Shown here: piece by piece, positions 38,221 through 49,600 of the stretch | Layout of the letters: each line of letters begins with the position of its first letter | How positions within the stretch are numbered: position 1 is the first letter of the stretch | DNA from: Mesostigma viride | Taxonomy: Eukaryota > Streptophyta > Mesostigmatophyceae > Mesostigmatales > Mesostigmataceae | Reading direction: 5' to 3' | Length of the DNA stretch: 64,000 nucleotides | Assembly: GCA_009746045.1 (NCBI GenBank) | Contig: RPFO01000310.1 | Location: forward strand, 4,118,662 to 4,182,661 | Translations under genes and position numbers: made by a program | The notes under the pieces: model-generated | What the model was told of the DNA's origin: nothing | What the model saw: only the letters and a program-made list of their open reading frames with translations | Databases searched by the model: none

Positions 38221-38779
38221 TCCTAGTACAGCCATGCTACGTCCTGGCTATGATCAGTTTACTAGCCATAACCTTAGTCCTCAGCCATGCTACGTCCTGG
38301 CTGGCCATGCATGATCAGATTACTCGCCCACGCTCCTTGTTATATGCCATGTTCACATGCATGGGTCTTATTGCACCCACAGATTGCCGGATCGTTAGCG
38401 TGTCCGTTTAGCTAGCGCGCCCGAATGCAGCTGTGGCATGCCTTACTAGGCATGAAGGAGACTGGGGGTCTCTGCCCTTTCTCCTGTTGTGCACACTCAG
38501 GGATTAAAAGCACTTCGGTGCTCCGTGACTCCCCAGCGGGAGCACGAGTTTAATTAATTAATTATTTATTAATCTGGGGTGCACAACATGGCACATCATA
38601 GGCACACATGTACATCCAGCTAAATAATGCTAGGTCATCAGCTGGTACCTAGCTAGCTAGGCCGGCCGGGGGGCCATAATAGGCGTACATGTACAAGGCC
38701 ACGACCGTGGTTATAGGCCTGACTATTATACACTATGTGTGAACATGTGAGGCACTGGCAGAGTTGTTGGGATGCAATA

Positions 38780-40060
38780 TTATAAGAGAATGCCCATAAC
38801 TTTTGACTCCGGTCATGAAATTACACCGGGTTGGTTGCAATAGAATCGTCTTCTCAAGACGAACACGCTGATATAACTATCTGCCGCCATCGCCAAAGAT
38901 TTCGTAAGCTAATTCATAGAACTCGGCCGGCACAGGTAGAGTTCGTCATTTCCGGATTATTACAAGCTATGGCGGAATCCGAGCCAACCGCCTCCCCTCC
39001 TCCCGCAGAGGGGGAGGAATCAGCGTCCTTGACACCATTTCGCACCTTCTCGCAGTTGCGGAAACCCCAGTGACGCAGCCACAAGCCGACGAGGAGGCCA
39101 TTAACGCCCCTCCAAGCGACATTGCGCAGTCCCCGAGGACGAGCTAGCTAATGGATCGCCAGGTCCCTCCGCCATCGGCTTCACTTCCGAGCATGACAAC
39201 CAGCGAGGACGCCCCTATTGACGACGATGCTATCGAGGACGCTGCCTATTATCCCCCAGCGTCTTTCATGCCGGGCCAGGCCGTGTCCGACCATGCCTTC
39301 TTTGCGCTTTCCGCGGAGCAGGCTATGCATGGCTGTGCTACGACACATGGCGAGCAAGGGCATTCAGCTCGATCCGTGCTGCCCACACGTCTGACAGCTT
39401 CATCTCCATCGACAACATCGCCGATCTAGACGAGCCCCAGCTCCGACCCTCTATTGAGTTTTGAGCCATACGCAGGCCCCCAGGCCCCAGCCTCCGAGCA
39501 CTGATTCATCGCCGCCTACAACGACGCCCAGCACGGCCCCGCCAAGCACTCCTATAGTGCTTCCCCGGACGCCGACCTAGCTAGGCAACAGCTCAACCAG
39601 AAAGTCGCGGCCATGGCCATCCAGCTCGAAGACCTGTCGTCTAGTCTGCGCCAGGACACCTCCGCCCTGCGCACGAGTATGGCCGAGATGAAGGCAGCCA
39701 TGCATGACGACCTCGCCCCCGCCAGCAGCTCAACCGCTCCCTAGCTACGCAGCTATATCGAAGCAGGCAGACATGGCCACCATGATGGCCGATGCCGCCA
39801 TGACGGGGGGCACTAGTGCAGCCCACAAGATTGCGGTAGAAGACGAGCACCGCTCGAGCGGTATCACGCAGAGTATAGTCGTCCGTTTCTTTACGGTGGG
39901 GGGGGCGCAGGAGAGTGAGGAGACTGACACTACTATGCTCGCCAATCGGCTGAGTGCAGAGGGAGCTCATGCCGATCACCCAGATCTAGAAGCTTCAACT
40001 GGGTATAGCGAACGCATTTACGTTACACAAGGCTGCGGAGTGCCCGACCCCTTCTTGTAA
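38780..40060 (+). pseudogene. LINE ORF1 pseudogene with 5' leader
   Basis: The leader (CATAACTTTTGACTCCGGTC, ACACGCTGATATAACTAT) resembles that upstream of the intact ORF1 at 7942-8050 in minus orientation. Coding pieces follow in shifted frames: an acidic/Pro-rich N-terminal part (39151-39429), a coiled coil (QLEDLSSSLRQDTSALRTSM, 39625-39700) and SYAAISKQADMATMM (39740-39790). It is interrupted by stops and frameshifts. Confidence 0.65.
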
Positions 40061-40354
40061 TGCTATCGTTGAAAGGTGGGAGTTTACGTACCCTATGTAC
40101 TTCAGTGAGCTCAGTGAGCCCCGCGACTTTCCCAACGGACGCACCTATACTGTAATGCAGATGCATTCCTGCTATTAGGGCGACGCTTAGCTTTGGCATG
40201 ATAGAACTCGTTTTGCTTACGTGATCACGGTGGCACTTCAGTTCCGCTTTTCCCTCATGGCATGCATAAAAAACTCTTGATCTCTTCGGTGGTTGAACGC
40301 CTACCATACTGACGTGGCTGTGGAATCATGAATGATGGCAAATGAGTAAGATAT

Positions 40355-40582
40355 ACGAACATAGTGGTCCCAGCCCAGTTTGAGCACCGCATCCACTCTC
40401 TCTCCCGTCTTTGGACTGCCATGCAGGACAAGACGCGGTGGAAGAAGATTGTCAAGGCGCACACGCCCGACCATGTGGGCAAGCCCCCTCCCCCCAAGCG
40501 GAGGAGGCGTTTTGATGAGTAGTGTAGTTAGGATTTTCTAGATAGCTTAGAGTTATTAGGATAGTTCGATCACGCGGCTTCC
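40355..40582 (+). pseudogene. LINE family A ORF2 end, left part of a split copy
   Basis: The frame reads HRIHSLSRLWTAMQDKTRWK and ends PPPPKRRRRFDE stop, almost identical to 35068-35230 on the other strand. The copy is interrupted at 40582 by a DNA transposon and resumes at 43862 (CTCCACCCCATCC, GTGCTACATGATCTCCCCAC, AATTT tail to about 43945). Confidence 0.82.
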
Positions 40583-43500
40583 CACTCTGGGCTCCAACTT
40601 GGGTAAAAAGTGGGGAATTGTGGGTAAATCTAGGGTAAATGCCGGGTAAAAAATTTTTACCCAAAGGTAAAAACAGGGTAAAGGGAATTTGTGGGTAAAA
40701 ACAGATGAAAAAATTACCCCGTTTTTACCCAGTTTGAACTCGGTATGCTTTAGTGTTGGGCAAAAAGGGGGTAAAGTTTTACCACCTGGTAAAAAACAGG
40801 TAATTTCCGTTTTACCCACCAGGTAATTTCGGGGTAAAACTTTACCCACCAGGTAAACTAGGGGAAAAGAACAATTTACCCATATTTACCCTCTTTTTCC
40901 CCGAGTGGGCCGGGTGCAGGTGCAGCCCACCCTGGCCCTCCCATCAAATGACATCGAGGCTTGACCTGAAACTTGTTGCACGTTGCTACTAGGATAAAGG
41001 GACGGAAAGAATTTCAGCACCGACGGGGGACGGCGAGTTCAGCAACGGACGGAAGGAATTTCAGCGGCGACGGGCGACGGGCTAACGGAACCCCATAAAC
41101 GGTCGGCCCACCAATTTGCTGCGTTCTGCGTCGCGGCCCAATCACGAAATTTCAAATTTTGATGGCCGCGGGATGACGTTATGGCTGTCGCAGCGACCTG
41201 TTTAGTTGGTCGTCCCTGATGTGCAGCTACGTTTTCAGTGTTGGAGGGTTGGAAACGGGGTTTGAAAGGACAAACGCTCAGTTATTTAGTGACGGGTCTT
41301 TGGAACTGCTGGACTGTTGGTGCCGTAAGCTCTTGGAGAGGGTTGCTAGGAAGACGAACTGTCAGGGTAGGATGTGGCACCGGTCTGACGCCTGGTAAAG
41401 CTGCGTTTTTTGTTTGCTGGGCTTTTGAACGGTGATGAATGCATATTTTTGCTTCCAGGCGGTCCATTTCCATTGTGTTCACGCGAGGAGGGGAGAGGGG
41501 ATAGGGAGGGGCCGTTTGCTTCCCGGGCGGTTCCATGGATCATGTCCCGCCATATGCACATATGCCACCGTCTTTTGCGCTCGGTTTCCTTTTATTTCGG
41601 TTTCGCCGCTTTGGAACGTCGTTTCATGCATTAATATGCTTCGAGGCCGTCTCTTTGCGTTGTGTTTCCGTCAGCAGCGGGAAAGGAGGCCCGTTTTGCT
41701 CGGCCATCACATTCGTTGCGTCTCTTCCCGGATGGGAGGTATGCCTCCCGCTCTTGGTTGCTGTATTTCGATGGGGAATGCTTTCGAATGCCTTTCCATT
41801 CTTTTCCCTGCACCCACGCAGTATTTTTCCGTTGTGTTTCGGTGAGCCACGGGAATGGAGTCAGCGTAGGCTTAGCGAGCCTCTCCGGTGCGTCATTCCC
41901 TGTCGTGCAGGTGTGTCTTTGTTATTCTAACCGCCAGATCTGTCGTATTTCGACTTGGAGTGTCATGAAATGTCCATCAACTGATTTGTTGGCAGATTTT
42001 GGCTGGGGCAGGTACCGCTTCGGCATGTGCTCCACCATTGGGACATGGCTGCAACTACCCCAGTCACCTGCCACCCATCTGACTTGGGCCAACTCATCCC
42101 CTTTCTTGTGTTTGTTGCTTCTGCATGGGCTGTTTTGAAAGCAGGTATGCTGCCTGCGGGGGATGGCCCAGACGCGGCGTGGTATCATGAGCATCAAGCG
42201 CGGCTAGGCAAACGGCCGGGGATATAAGCTCTGGATGTTGATTTTGATTTGGTTTTGTAACTTTTGATGATCAGTTTATAAAGGACCGGAAGGCGGCTTT
42301 TAATTTTTCCATTCTTCTCCATTTTCCCTTCTAGTTTATGGAGCTCTGCACATGCTTCCCTCCTTTATCGAGGATCGCATTAACGAGGAGAGCATGGTAG
42401 ACGGTGTGCCTTACATTGGTTGCTCAAGTAACAATGTGTGTGCCCACGTCCATGTGTGCATGCTCTCTCCCATTCCCTAGGTTCATGGGACACTAGTTTC
42501 CCTCGTGCTTTGTAATATATGGCTAGCTTGTTACCTTGGAATGTGAGTTATGTGCGCTGAAATTAAAGCCCATTAGGCGGTGCATGGTATGCGGTGTGCC
42601 TTATTGGTTGCTCAACTATGTGTGTGCCCTGCACGTCCATGTGTGCATGCTCTCTCCCATTCCCTAGGTCCATGGGATGCTAGTTTCCCTCGTGCTTTAT
42701 AATATATGGCTACCTTGTCACCTTGGAATAAGTTATGTACGATGAAAACCAATTAGGCGGTGCATGGTGTGCGGTGTGCCTTGTATTGGTTGCTCAACCA
42801 TTTGTGTGCTCACGTCCATGTGTGCATACTCTCTCCCATTCCATAGGTCCATGGGACGCTAGTTTCCCTCGTGCTTTATATAATATGGCTACCTTGTCAC
42901 CTTGGAATAAGTTATTTACACCGAAAACAAAGTAGGGGGGTGCATGATAGATATTGGTCGGTGGTTCCAATCATCTTTAGCAATTTGACTTTTTGTAATG
43001 TATGAATGCTTAGATGGAGACGTGCCCATATGAATGACTTGGATGTATGGATGTTAATTAACTTTGTTTCGATATCGGATGTTTTTTGTGCATGCGGCAT
43101 GAACCTTTGTGTGCTTGCAGAATTAACATTGATCTCCAAGGTTGGTATTGGGCCACATGCTCATCAAGGGCAGCGACTAGTGGCGTTTGACGCCTTTCTA
43201 GAGATTGATGCATACGTCCAGACCAAGTGCTTGAAGACGGCAAATCGACTTTCGGGGCATTTGTTGCCTAATACAGTAGTTCATACTAGAGTTCGCGCTT
43301 TATGGCATACATAGTCAAAACGTTGAAGGGTTGTGCGTCCATGCTTGGCCATATATGTGAAACAACCAACATGGTTGTTCACTCATGAATGTGTTTCTTG
43401 TTTAATGTTAAAATGGATATTATAATTGCAAATCAATTTCAAAAATGAATATTCATGTGAGCAAATTTGGTAAAACTAGAGTAAAGCTAGGCTAAAGCGT

Positions 43501-43858
43501 CCTTACCCCATATTTACCCCACATTTACCCCACATTACCCCAACATTACCCCATCTGGAAACCTCGAATACACTAGGGAAAGTATGGGTAAAAATAGGGG
43601 AATTAGGGGGTAATAATTTTTACCCGATTATTCCCGGCATTTTAACCCTTTTTTTTGGGTAAAAAGGGGGTAAAAATGGGGAAAACGTGGCAAAAAGCGG
43701 GTAAAAAAAGATTCCCCTTTTTTTACCCAGGGTAAAAAGAGGGGAAAAACCAGGGTAATATTTTACCTTCAAGGGTAATATTTCCCCATGTTTACCCTCT
43801 TTTTCCCCTTGTTTACCCTCTTTTTCCCCACTTTTTACCCAAGTTGGAGCCCAGAGTG
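40583..43858. mobile_element. CACTA-like DNA transposon, 3276 bp, inserted in a LINE
   Basis: Perfect 33-bp terminal inverted repeats lie at 40583-40615 and 43826-43858, beginning CACTCTGGGCTCCAACTTGG. They are flanked by a 3-bp duplication, TCC, at 40580-40582 and 43859-43861. The CACT terminus and 3-bp duplication fit the CACTA (EnSpm/CMC) superfamily. About 300 bp at each end are packed with GGGTAAA/TTTACCC motifs in both orientations, as expected for subterminal transposase-binding repeats. The interior holds only short frames, including a 102-codon one at 43006-43314. No transposase domain was recognised, so the element is probably non-autonomous or carries captured or unrecognised sequence. 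Confidence 0.85.
42385..42930. repeat. Three tandem copies of a ~175-bp unit inside the CACTA-like element
   Basis: Each unit contains GGTGTGCCTTA, TTGGTTGCTCAA, CACGTCCATGTGTGCATG, CTCTCTCCCATTCC and TAGTTTCCCTCGTGCTTT. Copies differ by scattered substitutions and small indels. Confidence 0.9.
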
Positions 43859-44261
43859 TCCTCCACCCCATCCATATTCATGGAATATGTGCTACATGAT
43901 CTCCCCACGGAGGCGTGTTATAATTTAATTTAATTTTTTTAATACGAACATCAGGCAACGCAAATACAGTGAAATAGTTTTGGTGCGATACTGGACACTG
44001 GACCGCAGTATTCAGTTGACTACAAAGTTATACCAACACCAAACTGCAAAGTGCGGCAAACATTTCATATCATGACTACATCCGCCACCGCCCACCACTG
44101 CGTAGCTGAGCGGTTAGGTAGTTAATTAACTTGTTATACACCCCTTATAGTCCCACGTTTAAGATTTCCAGCATCTTGAGACTCTGGATTTGACCTCTAC
44201 TAGTAGTAGAATAATAGTAGTAGAATGTCGGTAGTAGAACTTAGTAGAATCCAATCATAGA

Positions 44262-44406
44262 CTCATAATTTCAATGCACACGGATACACATTTCCATAAT
44301 CTTCATCATCCTGAACGACTCGAACACGCGGACAAGATAACGGCAGGCTCGAGCTACCATGGTCCGGATTCTCCCGATTTCTGGCCTGCGCTGGTTGTCT
44401 CCTTGA
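44262..44406 (+). mobile_element. SINE-like copy
   Basis: These 145 bp match 21386-21521: ATTTCAATGCACACGGATAC, ACGACTCGAACACGCGGACA, GATTCTCCCGATTTCTGGCC and the end GGTTGTCTCCTTGATA. ACTCATA flanks both sides as a possible 7-bp duplication. The copy lacks the first 65 bp of the 21322 version, as in 5' truncation. Confidence 0.7.
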
Positions 44407-44496
44407 TATACTCATAGTAGTAAAATTCTTTAAGATCATGAGCCGCCCTGGATTGCGACCCCAATCTTAAACGTGGAGCTAGGGGTGTACATACAT

Positions 44497-45264
44497 TCAT
44501 TACCGCGTTAAGTTGCGCCGTTTCTTAATGAGGTTGCGTTACCGCGTTAAGTTGCGACGCCGATGAAGTTTGGGCGGCGACCGCAACTTAAGCATCGGTG
44601 CCATTGCAACTTATAATGCGGTAATGACTCAATTTGTAGGTGTCACCTGTGTGTCAGGCCATTTCTGGCCGCGCATGAGGCCACTTTTTGCCAAGTCTGG
44701 ACCCGCAATGTCATGGCTTTAGGCGGCAACTGAAAATACGCAAGCTCCCCTGGCGCGAATGAGAATGAGGACGTCGGCCCGCCGGCCTGAAATGCGCGAA
44801 TCTGCGCGATCGAATTCAGCCTTGCGATTCCAATTACTTATTTGCACGGACCGACTGTGGTACATCAGTGAGCATGCAGTGAGGGCGTGGCACATCATGA
44901 CCGCATTTTTCAGTGTGGTATCAGTAATTCTGACAGGCACGGCCGTGTGGCGGCTGGCTGGCTGCACTCATCGGCGGGGCTCGGGCACTTAGTGTATGAT
45001 TGCGGCCGGCCCGCCTCATTCTAGACAAAAATCATGAAATGATTCCTGGTATCGAAAAACAGGAAAATGGACTTCGGGTGGCCGGGCTTTCATTGATCAT
45101 GCTGCAGCTGGATCGGGCTTGACGAGAGCTGTCGAATGCCGTATAGAAGTCCGTGAGAGGAGGAGGGGGTGGGATGCTAGCCTAATTCTACCGTTAAGTT
45201 GCGTTACCGCGTTAAGTTGCGACGCCGAATTTTTGGCGTCGATCGCAACTTAACGCGGTAATGA
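44497..45264. mobile_element. Candidate fold-back DNA element
   Basis: The ends are inverted copies of TCATTACCGCGTTAAGTTGC. Each end contains a second copy of the motif and folds on itself: left 44498-44627, right 45196-45263 around GACGCCGAATTTTTGGCGTC. No target-site duplication was found and no coding sequence is evident, so the exact limits are uncertain. Confidence 0.55.
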
Positions 45265-45447
45265 CTGTACCTGTGAGCAGCAACCATTAGCAACAATAAT
45301 TCTGTCTGATCAGTTGGATCCCACGCGGCCACTGGCCAGCCGGCCACGCCCGGCTGGTCATTGCCAGATTGTCTGTTACTACTAGTTGTGCAGGGTTACT
45401 GCGCAAGTTATCCAACTGCTGATTGCGGCGTTGACTGTCTGTCAATG

Positions 45448-45476
45448 TTGAGTTGAGTTGAGAGTTGAGTTTATTT
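45448..45476. repeat. GAGTT pentamer tract
   Basis: GTTGAGTTGAGTTGAGAGTT followed by GAGTTTATTTCCGCG. The same tract plus TTTATTCCCGCG occurs at 63293-63335, so this may be the end of another retroposon family. Confidence 0.6.
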
Positions 45477-45951
45477 CCGCGCTGATTCTGTGTCTGCCAG
45501 ATTCTTGGAAAATGGCTTCATAAAGAAACAAGTTGCAAAGTGCCGTAGGAATTTTCTGCCACACGTGCGCAACGTGTGCACCAAGAGTTTCTGCCCGTCA
45601 GAAAGTTCGTTGCAGAGCAAAATTTTGGCCTCAAGCGCCAGGTCACCAAAGGTTCCTGGCCAGGTCACCAGCGCAGGGCAGAGGCCGAGGTGGCCACTGG
45701 CCGGGTCTGCCTTCCACATGTCCACTGCCCTGTCTTCTCACATGGCCGCTTGATGGCTGACATTTCGCAAGCAGTGAGGCACGTAATTTAGGACGTCGCC
45801 ATGATCGGGGCGCGATTGCTGTGTACACGATGGATGCATTGGAGAATAGGTCGCTGCATCCCAATGGGAGGCCTGTTGGTGGCGGGGGAGGATGACGGGG
45901 CTTTTCTTTAATGAGCATGCCGTGCGCGTTTTACTGAGGTGACTGGCAAGT

Positions 45952-46641
45952 ATGGCTGGCGGTGCGCGTGTTAGCCCTGCCGTGTCCGTTCATGCCAATG
46001 ACCATGTTGCAGTGGCTGCCGCCAAATGCTGTAGAATTGTGGAGTGTTGCCAGGGTCCTAGACGAGTTTCTCCTAACATGCCATCGGAGACGGCTAGCTT
46101 GAATACCAGTCGGCTAAACTTGCACCCTGAAGATGGCATTGCAGGGAAGAAATCCATGCGTCGATTACGCCATCGTTTGGTCGCATGCAAGTCTAGACGA
46201 GCTTGCTCTACGCTGGATGAAGCGCATTCCTTACCGGCGACATCAACGTCAGGGATGGTCCCGGATCATGCCGTTCAATCCCGCTGCAGCTTTGGCGACG
46301 TTGATAGGATGGGAAATGGAGTGTCTTTCTCTCAAGATCTACCACCGAGGCGCACGGATGCGGCAGTTGCGGACCGGTTACTATCCCATGAGCAGCAACA
46401 GCGGCTGTCGCCCGGAGGTTCTGACAGTCTTCGAAGACGCAAGGTTTTCGAGGTCGCAGCTATGTCGACGCTGGAGGGCTCGCACAGGTGAGGATCGCAT
46501 GGGAAAAGCCATCGAGGATATCACAGCGTAATGCATTCTTTGGAGCCCTCACTGGTGATAGAATGCTTGTCGTGGTCACCGTGTCGCGCTGGTGGCTCCT
46601 TCACCCGGCTTCCACGGCCGGCTTGGGCCCGTTGTCTGCCA

Positions 46642-46674
<33 letters not shown>

Positions 46675-49600
46675 GCCCTTTGAATCTGGCTACATGGACA
46701 CGTGAGTTGTCCTCTTTGCGCATCATGGTGGTGCTGCACGTGGTGGTTGCCTCTGCCCCATGGTCTTCCCATCCGTTCACTTGACCCTTTTCACTCTTGG
46801 GCTTGGGATTGAGGGAGTGGAAAAGAGGGCACGGTTTATCCTATCTGGTTGGGGGGGAGAGTTGTTCTGCGGCTACTGGCTGTTGCCTGGGACCGCTGCC
46901 TCCTCGCACTGCCTCCCTCCATCTTCCCGCATGTTACCCACACGTATGGCAGCATACACATTCGGTTGCGTGCAGGACCACATGGTACATAGATGGCAGC
47001 ATACCAGTCATCAGGTATGGGGAACCACGCGGGGGGAATCTATGTGTCGCTCGGTGCTGGGGTGTCTGTGTGTGGCGACAGGCAGACATGCGCGTGGCTG
47101 CGGGGGAACGCTGCATATATCAGATCTCAGATGCAACAAGCGACGACAGGCCCCCTGGGAAACTGCCACGCGCATGGGATGACTATACCGGGCGGTTGTT
47201 GTCCCCTTCGCCATGTGGCATGCACGGATGTCGTGAAAAAGTTGGGGGGCCACTGTTAGTTGCTTGCTCTTATTCCAAGCCGATGGGCAGGTGGAGTGTG
47301 CAGGGGGGGGTGGAGAGGTTTCAAAATAAAAATGAGTAAGCCAAGCACTTGACCGCATTTTGGTATGGAACTCTCGAGAATTTTTCGCTGTAAAATGGTG
47401 GTATGTGTTCTTGTTTTGTGGTCTCTATCATGCCACAGCCATCCCCCCTGTACCAGGTATACCGTGAAAATTTTCTTGTATCACACACTTAAAAAACCTC
47501 CCCCAATCACCTCCTGTGCTGACTGATGTCTTCCATCCCTGACATCTCACCCTTCCATCCCTGGCACCCCGTATGCCTGCTGGCCCACCCTTGCTGTTTG
47601 GCGGGACGCAGAATGCCTCACCGGCGCGTGAAGGATGTGATCCACGGGACGTCAGGGGGCATGGGCCACACGCCGCGCCGCTCGCACGCGCCCCACCAGG
47701 GGGACTGGCCACCGGCGCTGTCCCTGCATGCGATGCTGACGCCCACCCCCATGGAGCGAGGCCGGGGCCGCGGCAGCCTCTCGTGGCAGTGCCGCGCGTT
47801 CAACGCCCCCAGGGACAAGCCGCCTAAGCGAGGTGAGCTCCCCGCAGGGGCCACTTGCGTGTTTTGTCACCAGGCTTTGGAAATGAACCGATACTTGGTC
47901 CGACCCTATTGGTAACCGCATGTCATGAAGCCAAAACGCCGCATAGCTTATGAGTGATTGAAGAAAGCTCGCAGGTGATGTTAGGACCTGGCCCATTCGT
48001 GTACCTGTGTCGACGCACATGCGCATGTGTGTTCACGTGTGTTTGTGTGTGTTTGTGTGTGGCGGTGTGATGGTGTGTGTCTGTGTTTTGAAGTGTGCCT
48101 TGTTTTGGGCGCACTGCCCCTGTGCACGTTGATCGGTGCGCGCATACACATGTCGAGGTGTGCTGGAATGAGAACCCCCCCCCACGCCCTTACGTACCCC
48201 CGCCCCCCCCCCCCCCCCCCCCCCTTTCCCCCCAAGTGCACGGTTCTCCCCGGCCAACCCTTTCCCCCAGGCCACCTGATCGGGTGCCCCATCCCACCCT
48301 CTTACCCAGCTACCCTCCCACCCCTTCCCCACCCCTTCGCCTCCTACACCCCCACTATGGCTTTGGCTGTGAGTTGGCTTCTGACAAAGCCACACCCTCC
48401 TACCCACCCACCCATCCTACCCCCCTGTTCCCCCCTGTTCTCCCCCCCAGAGACGGGCATCGCGCGCGAGGTGGACATGGGCATTGACCTGTCGCGCGGC
48501 AGCGACTGCGGCACGACCGAAGATGGGTCGACCTGGTGGCGCGAGAGCGGGGAGGAGCTGGGGGAGAACGGCTACCGCTCGCGCTGGGCCATCATGAGCG
48601 GCCGCTCGCTTGACGGGTCCAACGAGTGGAAGGAGACGGTGCGTGCTTGCTCGTGGTGTGATGGTGCATGGACGTTGTTCCACTCGTTGCATGTGAAGGA
48701 GTCGGTTTGTGCTGGTGGTGGAATCTACGGCCGCGCAAGGCACCCCCTTGGATGGCGCGTAGACCTGCATGGAGGGGAAGGATACGACGGGTATTTTTAG
48801 GATATGCCAGGAACTGGTGTATAACAGCAGGTCCACCGTAGATTGTGGGCCCTCAACGAGATGGAGGCGATGGTGAGTGCCTGTACCACAAGCTTACATC
48901 CCTGGGAGGCTGTCAGGGGGGCCTATCAAGGGGGGCGTTTGGGGGGAGGCTGTGAGGAGCTTTAATAACTGTTTGTGTGTGGTCGCTTCGTTTCCTCCTC
49001 GCACAGTAACGTCCCTCTAAACTTTCTTTGCGGATGTGATTGCACCCGTGTAATGGTGGCATAGGTTGCATCACTCACGCCGTCTTCCCTGGCCCTAACT
49101 TCCCCTCTCCTCCTCCCTCCCCCTTCTCCGCTCCCTGTCTCGTTACTGGCAGTGGTGGGAGAAGAGCGACTGGTCCGGCTACAAGGAGCTCGGGGCAGAG
49201 AAGAGCGGGCGCAACAAGAACGGCGATGTCTGGTGGGAGACGTGGAAGGAGGTCTTTCGGCAGGAGGAGTGGAGGTGAGCCTGCCGCTGCCTTGCTTGCA
49301 ACTAGCGGTGTGGAGTCTATGTTAGCACGATCCCGTGTGCGAGTTGATTCCGTGCCCTCCTGCCACCCCATTTGACTGGCGCTTATTGTTTTTTGACCCT
49401 TTTTTTTTTTACCTCATGTGCTTCCTTACCCTGGTCTGCCTCCCTGCTTCCTCCCTGCCCCCCTTACCCCACCCAACCACCACTGCCACCACGACCGTTA
49501 CCACCCCCAGCGGCCTGGCCAACATCGAGCGCAGCGCCGAGAAGCAGGCGTCGTCGCCCGTGAGCGGCGAGTGGAGGGAGAAATGGTGAGGGCAGGGGTG

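Noticed and set aside
48831-48886. Extra LESV exon ending GAGGCGATG before GTGAGT
   Set aside because: Its length would break the phase between exons 3 and 4, which join perfectly without it.
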